Shown here: positions 12,936-22,439 of the stretch, in pieces | Layout: every line of letters begins with the position of its first letter | How positions within the stretch are numbered: position 1 is the stretch's first letter | From: Sipunculus nudus | Lineage: Eukaryota > Annelida > Sipuncula > Golfingiida > Sipunculidae | Assembly (NCBI GenBank): GCA_026874595.1 | Contig: CM049307.1 | Coordinates: forward strand, 79,832,643-79,896,642 | Length of the DNA stretch: 64,000 nt | Direction: 5' to 3' | Translations under genes and position numbers: made by a program | Notes under the pieces: model-generated | What the model was told of the DNA's origin: nothing | The model's input: the letters and a program-made list of their open reading frames with translations, nothing else | The model's database searches: none

Positions 12936-13802
12936 ATACTGAGTCACCAATTAGTACTATGGAATGTCTCACAAAGCAAACATCAAGGAACCAAAACAAC
13001 CAAGCACCAACCAAGTTATCATTGTAATTTGTATTATTAATCATGTACACCGTCTCAAGAAAATACAAACAATAGTGCATGAATGACATACTATAGCATA
13101 GTATGTTATGATAACTAATACGAACAATTCACAGTTTGACAACATTAAGAATATTATATTATCATTATTAAAATGAAAATATTAACAATAGGAGTATTTT
13201 TGATGTTCTTATTCCAGGTGATTTTTAATATCAACAATATAATTATATATTGAACTTATGATAATCATTTAATATAACAGAAATGTTTTAATGGTACTGA
13301 ATGCAATTGTTTTGGATATTACTATTATCTTGATAGTGAATTTTAATGTTTTACCAAGGAATGAAGTGATTCCGGCTGTTCTCCGATGACATGTTGATGC
13401 TTGTCAACTTTGACAGTAGTTTGAAATCGGCGCCAATGCTTCAGGATTCCCCTGCATCTCATTTCCTCAGGTGCACTGCATCCAGCCAATCACAAAGGGA
13501 GTTTTCCCGTACGCCCGGTACTATTCTCCCTCACCGGAAGTAGGAATCAAACAGCTGATGTCCAGGCGGCGGGTGACCGTCAATACGCGTTGATAAAAAG
13601 TGGATTACACCATAAATAACCGTATATATGAACGATTTCATGGTGCACGTGTGTGCATTTGATTCATCTGTATCAGGTGAGCAGCGGTTATTGTGTTTGT
13701 TTGGGGTCATTACGTGAAAATAAAGTGGTGACAGCCGAGATGGTCAGTGGGCGACATTGGAGGACTTATCCCCCTTGTGTTGTTATTAAGTAGTCAAGGA
13801 AG
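12936..13802. other. Upstream region of the transposase gene, possible promoter
   Basis: AT-rich to 13,370, then a more CpG-rich stretch (about 13,400-13,600). At 13,724-13,750 AATAAAGTGGTGACAGCC resembles the junction between an LTR end and a TGG-initial primer-binding site. No sequence like the 3' LTR at 25,952-26,354 lies upstream, so it was not called as an LTR. Confidence 0.35.
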
Positions 13803-13895
13803 CTGTTTATGTCAGAATGGGCTATATCGCTTATTCTTGGGGTTTTATGGCTCAAATTTGGAGTGATTTTTTTTTAACTCTTTTGTGACAGGCCC
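13803..13895. mobile_element. Half copy of the foldback MITE / terminal inverted repeat
   Basis: Nearly identical to the right half of the MITE at 3313-3487, ending in CTCTTTTGTGACAGGCCC. No facing left half is present nearby. It is either a truncated MITE or the right end of a larger element whose left end is outside the window or deleted. Confidence 0.75.
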
Positions 13896-14632
13896 CTGTG
13901 CGTGAGAGTGACTCTTCACAACGGGACTGTTACTGGCATGGACAGTATTTGTATTGTGAACTTCTAGTGTTTGTTTTGTTTGCATGCTGCTTTGTATTCA
14001 CGCATGTGATTTGTAAACAATTTGTAAATATTTGCATGGACTTGCCTGTTAAACTTTGCATGTTAAACTTACTATTTATAGCATATTTGATTAGTGCATG
14101 ATTGATTGTAATCAGCTTAACTCAACTTCTTGCTTTGTTCATGCAAGTATCGACAGAAGACTAATGCTTTTTAAGATAGGTATATGCAGTTCGCTCTTTG
14201 TTCGCAATGTATATTGATCTGAGATCCTTCGATGTAGTTTGCACAATAATTTAAGTTGTACATTTTCTTCAATGCTTAAAGTAAGAGGTTACTGCTTCAG
14301 ACATATGGTAACAACAGTTCCATTGCAAGTCGGCTAATTGATTGCTTACCTTGTGCTGACCTTATGATTATTCACTCACAGTGAGACTTGCGTGGGCACC
14401 GTATTCCTATGGTAATCCAGTCAAATGTTGAAGCATTATCTGCCAGAGGTATGTAAGTAGAAGCATGTTTATACCCGACCAAATGTGATGTGAACATTAC
14501 ATTTTGTCCATACCTCCATCGCACCCGATACCCAATTATATACTTCTGGTCAAATGAACTCATTCATTTTGAGCAGCCACTATTCATCTCCAGTTAGGAT
14601 TCTTTTTTATATATACATACCTTAGTGTCAAT
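13896..14632 (+). other. Leader region 5' of Gypsy gag
   Basis: AT-rich sequence before the gag ATG without a recognised gene. It probably includes the Gypsy 5' untranslated region. A copy of the 3' LTR is not seen in it. Confidence 0.4.
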
Positions 14633-15771
14633 ATGTCTGAAAACAAACAGTCCGATGTATCACAACTCAGAATGTCTTTAGTAGAGCAGGTAGTGGAAAC
14701 TTTAAACAAGCTTGATCCAGATACTCGTAGCGAGGTGTTTACGAGAGTACAGGGCGCCAGGCCTAAACAGGAACTTAGCTCTCCTATCCATTCAACGCCT
14801 AAAAGATACCCTCCTGATTTCCATAAAAGCCATGACCATGATCTGGGATACCTTGACAAGGCATATAGGTCACCAGAACAAACACACAGACATGACCCAC
14901 CTCTCGAGCCAATGCCATCGAGTCAGAGTTACCAGGTAGATTATGCAGGTGTCCCAATGTCCCCCGTAAAGTTGCCCTCTTTTTTTCTGGGGATGGGAAG
15001 GGAGATATCGCGTATAAGCAATGGAGATATCAAGTCAAGTGCTTGATGAAAGATGGTAAGTACCCCGAAACTACCATACTTCATATGGTTCGGCAGTCAG
15101 TCAGAGGAACAGCTGCTGATGTCATGATGTTCCTTGGTGAATCCATTACTTTAGCCACATTGTTGCTTAAATTTTACTCCATCTTTTGCAATGTCTATTC
15201 ACATAGCCAGTCAATCGAGCTCTTCCATTCCTCTAAACAAAGAGCTGGAGAGAGTATTGTCTCATGGTTTTGTCGACTCCAACAGCTTATGTGCCAAATA
15301 AAGGAGATCGAACCTCAACCTAATGAGGGTGAACTCTTAAGAACCAAGTTCTTTTACGGGCTCATAGACATTGAGGTAAAAGAAGCCATACGCCATAAAT
15401 TTGATCAGGGTGAGTCTTTTGATCAGTTATTTGTCGCTGCTAGATCAGTTGAGTCTGAGGACACGGTTGTGTCATCTGTTCCGTCTGTTTCTAAAGGAAA
15501 ATTCCTTAAGAGACCGGTTCATTTGCAGCAGAGTCCTGCTGGATCTAATGATGCATTGCAGGAGATTAACAGAGCACTTCAGTCGATAACTAAGCGACTG
15601 TCTGCATTAGAGAGTAGGGATAAAAACAAAATTCCGAGAAAGAATCAGAATGATTCAGGGTCCGCTAGCGCTGGTCAAACTCAGAAGTATTGTGAAAGAT
15701 GTGGTCGTAGAAATCACCTACGTAGTGAATGCCATGCTAAGAAGGACGTTAAAGGAAATCCTTTAAACTGA
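14633..15771 (+). pseudogene. gag: Gypsy gag (capsid and nucleocapsid), frameshifted
   Basis: The ATG at 14633 opens a frame to 15046. The rest (at least 15043-15771) is in another frame, with the break mapping to a run of seven T at 14,980-14,986. The second part has a Ty3/Gypsy capsid-like region (SVRGTA, ESIVSWFCRLQQL) and a C-terminal zinc knuckle CERCGRRNHLRSEC (CX2CX4HX4C) that would bind element RNA in virus-like particles. The gag stop (TGA 15769-15771) directly follows a canonical slippery heptamer, which links gag to the protease frame. One base in a homopolymer could be an assembly error. Confidence 0.85.
15762..15768 (+). promoter_or_regulatory. Programmed -1 ribosomal frameshift site (T TTA AAC)
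   Basis: TTTAAAC sits in the gag frame as T TTA AAC, with the gag stop TGA as the next codon. A -1 slip moves ribosomes into the frame starting at CTG 15768. That frame is open through the protease to 16334. Position, frame and direction all fit the X XXY YYZ rule. No downstream pseudoknot was modelled. Confidence 0.75.
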
Positions 15772-16334
15772 AAGAAGCCTGCACTGGGTTAAGGGGTAGT
15801 ACAGGTTTTAGTGCAGATAAAGCCCCAAACGAAGTCAAGACCACCGAACAGATACCCATTATTGGTAATCCCAATGAAATTGAAATCATTGTCAATGAGG
15901 TCAGGACAGAAGGATTATTAGATACTGGTTCACAGATCACAACAATAGCCATATGGTTTTGTAAACAATACCTTCCTGAAATACCCATTCATACTCTTCA
16001 AGAACACCTACATATTCACGTTCCTGGGGGTTACAGCCTTGATTATGAAGGTATCATTGATCTTGAAATTCAACTCCCCGGTTCTGGTAGTGATGATGTT
16101 TTTCCAACTCCTGTGCTTGTAGTACAAGACACCATTTATAATAAACAAACGCCTTTAGTGATTGGCACTAATGTCATCAGTCCGTGCTTTGTATCTTGTA
16201 AGGACGCACTTGGGAAGGATTTCTATGAAACAATGAGTGTAAACGAGTCTTGGCGTCTTGCCCACCAGTGTATGTCTACAAGTGACACCCGAATATTGTC
16301 GGATAGTTTAGGACGAGTTTACTGTTTACTGTAA
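15768..16334 (+). pseudogene. Gypsy aspartic protease region of pol
   Basis: Open in the -1 frame relative to gag from CTG 15768 to TAA 16332-16334. The catalytic motif LLDTGSQIT is present (codons near 15,910-15,940), as in retropepsins that cleave Gag-Pol in the particle. A tandem duplication of TTTACTG just before 16,332 shifts the frame and ends this segment early, so the protease is separated from the RT part. Confidence 0.8.
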
Positions 16335-16830
16335 TGAGGTTAAAATCCCCGCAAACAGCAGTTATAGTGTGCAGCGAATGACACATACAAATCTTAAGTC
16401 CAACACCCTTGTGATCACAGAGGTAAACGAAAACTCCTCCTCATCTGCAGGCATTGTGGTGATACCGACTCTTCAAAAAGTAATGAATAAACAAGGACCT
16501 CTCACGAAAGTTTATGTACAAGTCCATAATTTGTCAAATCATTCTGTGACACTCCCAGCCAGGTCAATCTGGCAAATTTGCGATTTACATGAGGCTGTTC
16601 CTGTACATTCTATGTCTACAACTGTTTCTGTAGAACGTGAAGAGACTTTTCCTAAAAACTTCACATTTGGGCCTGATTTAAGCCCCGAGGAAAAGTTGCA
16701 AATCGAACAATTACTTCTAAAATGGTCACATTTGTTTTCAACAAGTGACACAGACATCGGTAGAACCGATGAGATTGAGCATAGGATTAACCTAAGTGAT
16801 CCTACCCCATTCAAAGAGCGTCACAGGAGG
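16335..16830 (+). pseudogene. Gypsy pol: protease-RT linker and start of RT, cut by insertion
   Basis: A different frame from the protease, read through 16,369 up to the codons for HRR at 16,822-16,830, where the DIRS element begins. It ends with the block HRINLSDPTPFKERHRR that in Gypsy elements immediately precedes the RT N-terminal IPP motif. That IPP continues at 22,440 on the far side of the insertion. Confidence 0.8.
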
Positions 16831-17005
16831 TTTTATTACGTAAACATAATTGTGAGCTGTTTCTGTATTAATGAGAATTTTCTCTGTTAAAGTTTATACG
16901 CCAGAGTAAGCCAACCGAAAATTTTCCCTTATTGGGCCTATTATCGCCCATCCCGCCTCGTTTCCGTGTATCTAGGTCACACTTCCGTTACCCATAATCA
17001 CATTT
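16831..17005 (+). repeat. DIRS left inverted terminal repeat
   Basis: Runs from TTTTATTACGTAAAC to CCCATAATCACATT. The inner about 140 bp is almost identical to the reverse complement of 22,241-22,380. The outermost about 45 bp is copied in reverse complement in the internal complementary region. Confidence 0.9.
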
Positions 17006-17125
17006 TCTTCTGGCGTACGCCATGATGGACGTTTGATCCCGCGCTGCGAGATTCGTCCACTTTTGGGTTTGTCGTTTTGAGTTTGCCAACTGATTGTAAG
17101 TTTTTCTTATTTTCCCTTGCCCGCC

Positions 17126-19084
17126 ATGGAGAACCCCGCTTATTGTGTCTCTTGTGGCACTATAATCCCGGTATGGGACTCCCACCCCACTTGTTATAGT
17201 TGCCGCACCAACAATGCCTCCTGCCGCGGTCCGGCTGATCCTTGTTTCCATTGCCAGACGTGGTCCACTGACAAGTGGGCCTTGTTCCAGGATTGGGTTC
17301 ATTCCCCGGTTATTGGGGGTTCCCCCTCCGTTATTCCCTTGTCTGGCCCCGTGGTTGTCTCCGGGGGGGGGGGGGGGGGAGCCTACCCTGGTTGACCGCA
17401 CCACGGCCGTGCTGCGTTCACCGTCCGTTCCCGCCAACCTGTCACCTCTCCCGTGGTTTCGTCAGTTAAATCATTGCTTTCTCATTCACGGAAACGGAAA
17501 TCTTCCCCAGTTCCCGCGGCCTCCCGTTCTGACAGCACATCTGCATATTCCATATTACATAAATTGTCCCGGTTTTGTTCATCCCTGATGTCGGATCTAG
17601 ACGATTCGTCTAGACCCGCATCCGTCCGCCCGGCGCCCTCACCGGCGCCCCCGGTCCTTTCTCCCCAGCCGTTCTCGTCGCCCCCGGCTCCTCGCCGTCT
17701 TCCATCATTGTCGCTGGGGCCGGCTGGAGCCGTCCCGCTGGATCGCCCGATCCTTCCTGGGGTGCAGGTAAGTGCGTCGGTCCCTCCTGCCTCCGTTTCA
17801 GGGCGGCTGGTTCCTCCGTCTCCCGCCGCTACTTCCCGGCCGACCGGCTCTTTATTTCGGACGCCGTCTGCTGTGCGGCCTGCGGATCCGGTTCCGGTGC
17901 CTTCCAGGATGGGTCCTGCTGCTGCTCGTTCCCCGGCTTCCTGTTTCCAGCCTCCGGTAGTTCCAGCTCAGATGGTCTCTCTGGCTCCCCCTACCCGGGG
18001 TTCTCCAGGGTCCTCGTCTTCTCAGTCAGCCGATCCCGCCCTGGCGCCTGACCAGTGGTCGGAGATCGCGCTGCAACGCCAGGCTTGGTGTATGCGCAAA
18101 TCTGCGCTTCTGGACCTAGTGGCTACCTCCACACAGGAGGCTAACCCTTCTGGTCTGAAGTTCCGTCGGTTACAACCTCGGACTTCCTTGGCGTCGGCGG
18201 CAGGTTCCTTTTTGAATCCTGCCGCCCTTCAATCGCCCTCGGCCGCGCCCGCCGTGTGTATGGAGTTTTCCGAACACACGGGGGATATCTTACGTGAGCA
18301 CCAAGCGGTGGTCTCGGGGTCTCGCTCTGCTACTACTGGGGCCCTGCTTCCGCCGGGTTCGGAGAAACCTTGGTCCCCCGGTACCCTCTGGAATTCCCGT
18401 GGATACCGGGCTACCTGTTTCGATCGCTTACTGCCCTATCCTGATCACCCGGATATTCCGTCTGCTCCGATGCGTCTCGAGTCCGGCCTTGAACAGCCGT
18501 TTGCGGATGGCAAGTCTTTATTTCCATCCTCTGTCCAACTTTCCGATCGTCACTTGTCGGATCTGGAGGGGCTCGGCCGGCAAGCGGCCGGCATGGTTAA
18601 CGACTTGCAGGCTGTCACTAGCTTGCTCGCCGTTTCTCCAGACACGCTAACTCTCAACGACATATGGCAGGCTTCTGCCCATACTTGCGCTGAGTTGAAT
18701 CAGGTCGTTTGGCGCCTGGTTGAAAATTGCATCTTGTTACGCCGCACGGCTTGCATTCAGTCGTTAAAGCACTTCAAGCTGAAGCTTACTCAGGCGGAGT
18801 TAACTGAACTTTTTTCTCAGCCTTTTACCGGTTCCCTGCTGTTTGGCGGCCACTTACGGCCTCTCTTTGACCGCGCCTTGGAGCGCTCCGATGGTCAGGC
18901 CCGCCTCCGCTCGACCTCTCCTGTGCCTCGGCCATCCTTCCGCGTTCCCCGCCCTCGGCCTCCAGTTGCGGCTTCCGCTCCACCGCGGCGCGCATCTGCT
19001 CCGTCTTCACGTCCTTCCGGACGTTCCGGCCGTTCTCAGCCTTTTCGTGGTCGATCCTCCAAACGAGGTTCGACCAAGGAATGA
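17126..19084 (+). pseudogene. DIRS ORF1 (gag-like), interrupted after a poly-G run
   Basis: The ATG at 17126 has a strong context (GCCCGCCATGG) and lies just inside the left terminal repeat. The N-terminus is Cys/His-rich (CVSCG, HPTCYSC, CFHC), as in DIRS ORF1 proteins. A TGA at 17393-17395 follows a poly-G run at 17,364-17,380. The frame then resumes and runs open (from before 17,453) to 19084, about 543 residues that are Pro/Ser-rich in the first half and Arg/Pro/Ser-rich at the end. It likely makes the RNA-packaging protein. The poly-G run is a plausible site of indel or assembly error. The RT frame is already open from 18,843, so ORF1 and pol overlap. Confidence 0.75.
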
Positions 19085-19935
19085 CTCTGTCGCTCCGGTC
19101 GGCGCTCGTCTCAGCGCCCATTTTCCTGCATGGGCGGGTATCACCTCACAGCGTTTAATTCTCAGCACCGTCAAGTTCGGGTTCCATCTTACATTTTTGC
19201 ACGCACCTCCCGTCACCTTGCACCCGTTCTTCACTCCGCCTCCGTCCGATCCGGCAAAACGCCTCGCTTTGGAGGAGGCCATTCAATCGATGTTAGACAA
19301 ACGGGCAATTATCGAGGTTTCCCCTTCCACCGTGGGGTTTTACTCTCGCCTTTTTCTTGTTCCCAAACCGCACGGCCGTTGGCGCCCGATCATAGACCTG
19401 AAGCGCCTCAATTCGTTCATCCGCCCGCCCCCGTTTCGGATGTTCAATATCCATGCTGTGCTCCGCATTGTTCGGCGGATGGATTGGGCGTTCATGATAG
19501 ACCTTACGGATGCCTTTTTTCACGTTCCAATCCATCCCTCGTCTCAACCGTTTCTTTGCTTCGCGTATCAGAACCGCGTTTTTCAATTCCGGGCCCTTCC
19601 GTTCAGGATCAACGTGGCCCCCTGGATTTTTACCATGTTGGTTCACACGGTCACGAGTTATCTCCGTTTACAGGGCATTTCTGTGCTCCCTTATCTGGAC
19701 GATTGGCTGGTCCATGCGGCTGATCGCTCCCTCTTACTGTCTCATCGCTCCCGGGTTCTCACCTTACTTCGGAACCTCGGCTTCCTGGTCCATGCGGAGA
19801 AATCTCTTCTCACTCCCACCCAGTCCCTCCAATTTCTGGGTGTCACGCTCGATTTTGCGTCCGGCACAGCGTCGCTCCCGCGCGATTTTGCTCTCAAGCT
19901 CCGCCGCCTAATTCATTCCTTTCTCACGCGGCGCT
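18843..19935 (+). pseudogene. DIRS reverse transcriptase region
   Basis: The frame is open from 18,843 and homology begins near 19,100. The protein has PKPHGRWRPIIDLKRLN, the catalytic MIDLTDAFFHVPI (first Asp) and PYLDDWLVH (YLDD near 19,695), then LQFLGVTLDF. These are the palm motifs of DIRS-class RT. There is no good ATG at the start of homology, so expression by overlap or frameshift from ORF1 is likely. After about 19,935 the homologous reading moves to another frame, and the 3' part of this open frame is a shadow. Confidence 0.85.
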
Positions 19936-21054
19936 CTCAACTGGGCCGCGTCTTTCATCCCGTTCGGCCGACTGTACCTCCGTCCGATTCCGTCTATCTT
20001 GCGCCGTCACGGCCTTCTCCAGTTAACCTCGGTTCGTCCTCCGATGCTCCTGTTTCGGAGCACCTGGCGGTCCCTTCGTCCCTGGTTGGACCTTTCCTTT
20101 CTCCTGCGCGGCGTTCCTTTTTCCAGGGATGTCAATTGCACCATCTATACCGATGCGTCTCTCCTCGGTTGGGGGGCCCATCTCACCAATCTTCGCGCTT
20201 CCGGGATATGGTCCCCGTCGGAACGTCTGCTCCATATCAATATCCTCGAACTGCGTGCCGTCCGTCGCGCGATCTCCCACTGGTCTCCCCCCTTGATCAG
20301 ACGTCACATTCTCATCCCGACCGACAATACCACGGTTGTGGCATATATCAACAAGCAGGGTGGTACTCGGTCTCCCTCGCTCATGCAGGAGACTTACCTT
20401 TTGTTCGATCTATGCCTCTCTCTCCGGGCATCAGTTCGTGCATCCCATCTTCCGGGCGTGTGGAACATCCTAGTGGACGCCCTTTCCCGTCATCCGGCGT
20501 CTCTTCCTTCCCCGCCGCTCCTTCCGCTCCCAGTTATTCGGAGTGTTTTCGCTCGCCTGGGGCGGCCGGAATTCGATCTGTTCGATTTTCCGTCCCCCCC
20601 CGTTCTCGTGCCTTCCGCGACGCGTCTACGTCACCCTCGCGACCGTCTCCCCGACACGCCGCCGTCAGGGTGGTCTCACCGGTTTCTCTTTGCGTTTCCA
20701 GCGCCTCCTCTCATCTGCCGTGTCCTTCTCCGCTTGTCCCGCGCGGACCAGACTACCCTGCTTCTCATCCTCCCGTTTCAACCTGCGGCTCCATGGTTTC
20801 CTCTGTGGCACTCGCTTCTCTCTCGCCCCCCGCTTATACTACCGCTCCGCATCGCGCTCCCGTCGTTCCCTCGAGCGCGTTGCCCGTTTCGTTTGTGCCC
20901 TCTATGCACATGCGTGCTCTCATTGGACACCTCAAGGATCAGGGCATTTCAAGTCCTGCTGCTCTCCTTGCCTCGGCTACCCATCGCCGTTCTTCGGACC
21001 GCATCTATGACTCTTCACGGAGTGGGCGTCTTCCCGCGGAATCTCCCCTTTAGA
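19921..21054 (+). pseudogene. DIRS RNase H and connecting domain
   Basis: Continues RT homology in a second frame (GRLYLRPIPSILRRHG), then RNase H with YTDASLLGWGAHL, NILELRAVRRA, PTDNTTVVAYI and NILVDALSRH, so all four acidic positions are kept. The segment with FDLFDFPSP, FAFPAPP and WFPLWHSLL is the connector seen before the recombinase in DIRS-like pol. The frame drifts again near 20,850-20,920, before the recombinase. Confidence 0.8.
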
Positions 21055-22029
21055 TCCGTCGCTTGCGGCTGTTTTGGATTTCTTCGTGTTCTTACTGCAG
21101 GATAAACATTTATCCTATCCCTCTCTGCGTGGCTATCGCGCCGCCCTGCTGTCGGTGCTCCGTCCGCTGGGTCACGATCGTGTCCTTCATCACCCGTTGG
21201 TGTCGGACTTTCTCAAGGGGGTTCATGCCCGTGCGTCTCGTCCTCGGTAAGCTGCGCCTTCCTGGCGCCTGGACGTCGTCTTACGTCACCTCCGGGAACC
21301 CCCTTATGAGCCGTTGCGTTCGGCCCATCTTCTCCATTTGTCTCAGAAAACGGTTTTCCTCCTAGCTCTTGCCTCGGCAGGTCGCCGTTCTGAGCTTCAT
21401 GCCCTCGTGGCTGATTCGAAATTCACGCAAATTGCGGCCGACGGTTCGTCGGCCACCCTACATTTTCCTCCGGACTTTTATCGGAAAAATCAAAATTTCG
21501 ATGATCCTCCGTCTGCTTGGCACGTTCCGGCCCTCCCTAATGGTCAGTACCGTTATGGGGCTACCCATTGCCCGGTTCGTGCGTTGCGTTATTATCTCAA
21601 AGCTACTCATTCTTTACGGGGGGGCGCAAGAAGTTGTTTATTTCTACAAAAGTCACATCTTCCAATAAAGAGATTAGCCCTATCACCATTAGTGCGTGGC
21701 TCAAAGCTACTATAGTCGCCGCATATGAATCAGCTTCTCAATCCACATTAGACCAATTTCACATCAAGGCCCATGACATTCGGGCTATTTCGACTTCCTT
21801 AGCCCATTTCTCCGGGATCTCACCCAATCAGTTGGTCAAGAAGGGATACTGGAAATCCCCATATACGTTCACACGCTTCTATCTGAAAGCTGTTCAGCTC
21901 CAGGCTTCGGGCCTCTACTTCATGGGCCCTGTGATTGCGTCGGGTGAGGTCCTACAATTTTCCAGGCCTTCTTCTTCCTCTCCGTCGGTCCCACCACCGA
22001 CGTCGACTGCTGCTCCATCACCGCACTGA
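21055..22029 (+). pseudogene. DIRS tyrosine recombinase, broken
   Basis: The N-terminal core-binding part reads from 21,055 (SLRGYRAALLSVLRPLG) and has an in-frame TAA near 21,249. The catalytic domain follows with SAGRRSELHAL (Arg I, about 21,380). After a frame change near 21,665 come KAHDIRAIS (His-x-x-Arg II, about 21,765) and GYWKSPYTFTRFYLK with the nucleophile Tyr. The full R-H-R-Y set is thus present but spread over two frames plus a stop. The enzyme would integrate the circular cDNA. Confidence 0.85.
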
Positions 22030-22088
22030 GATTCCTCGTTCCAGCGTTACAGGTAGGTGCCCCCTCCCCAAGGCATGTCTGTTTTTTT

Positions 22089-22199
22089 CTCATTAATACA
22101 GAAACAGCTCACAATTATGTTTACGTAATAAAACCCCCCCATTCCCTCCCTGTGAATGGTGGTTTTGTTAGTAAACTGTTGTGAGCTTTTCTGTATTAC
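22089..22199 (+). repeat. DIRS internal complementary region
   Basis: The first about 45 bp is the reverse complement of the left terminus (16,831-16,876), and the next about 65 bp is the reverse complement of the right terminus (22,366-22,439), joined at a poly-C run at 22,133-22,140. It serves as template to complete the ends during circularisation. Confidence 0.9.
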
Positions 22200-22240
22200 A
22201 AACATCGCTCCCTCCCAGTCCTCTTCCTTACGCCTTCGAC

Positions 22241-22439
22241 AATGTGATTATGGGTAACGGAAGTGTGACCTAGATACACGGGAACGAGGCGGGATGGGCG
22301 ATAATAGGCCCAATAAGGGAAAATTTTCGGTTGGCTTACTCTGGCGTAAAAACTTTAACAGAGAAAATTCTCATTAATACAGAAAAGCTCACAACAGTTT
22401 ACTAACAAAACCACCATTCACAGGGAGGGAATGGGGGGG
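22241..22439 (-). repeat. DIRS right inverted terminal repeat
   Basis: Starts AATGTGATTATGGGTAACGG and ends GGAGGGAATGGGGGGG against the Gypsy ATTCCTCC. It is about 25 bp longer than the left repeat because of an extra outer segment, the usual asymmetry of DIRS ends. Confidence 0.9.

Larger units (their letters stand above)
16831..22439 (+). mobile_element. DIRS-type tyrosine-recombinase retrotransposon nested in Gypsy RT
   Basis: Inverted terminal repeats occupy about 16,831-17,005 and 22,241-22,439. An internal complementary region at 22,089-22,199 is the fused complement of the two outer ends. This is the DIRS signature that allows circle formation without LTRs. Coding order is gag-like ORF1, RT, RNase H, then a tyrosine recombinase with R, HxxR and Y. 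The flanking Gypsy codons AGG AGG and ATT CCT CCA read straight across when the element is removed, and no target duplication is seen, as expected for recombinase-mediated insertion. Base composition is strikingly GC-rich against AT-rich surroundings. Near-perfect terminal repeats suggest a young insertion, although several frame breaks are present. Confidence 0.93.

Noticed and set aside
13724-13750. LTR end plus primer-binding site
   Set aside because: AATAAAGTGGTGACAGCC is suggestive, but the sequence before it does not match the 3' LTR and no paired terminus was found.
3313-13895. One large transposon bounded by the two MITE-type repeats
   Set aside because: The left copy is a complete foldback on its own, and such a unit would cut the helicase gene between its exons 2 and 3.
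18294-21010. Long second-frame open frames in the DIRS region
   Set aside because: GC-rich sequence suppresses stops. Only the frames matching RT, RNase H and recombinase motifs were kept.
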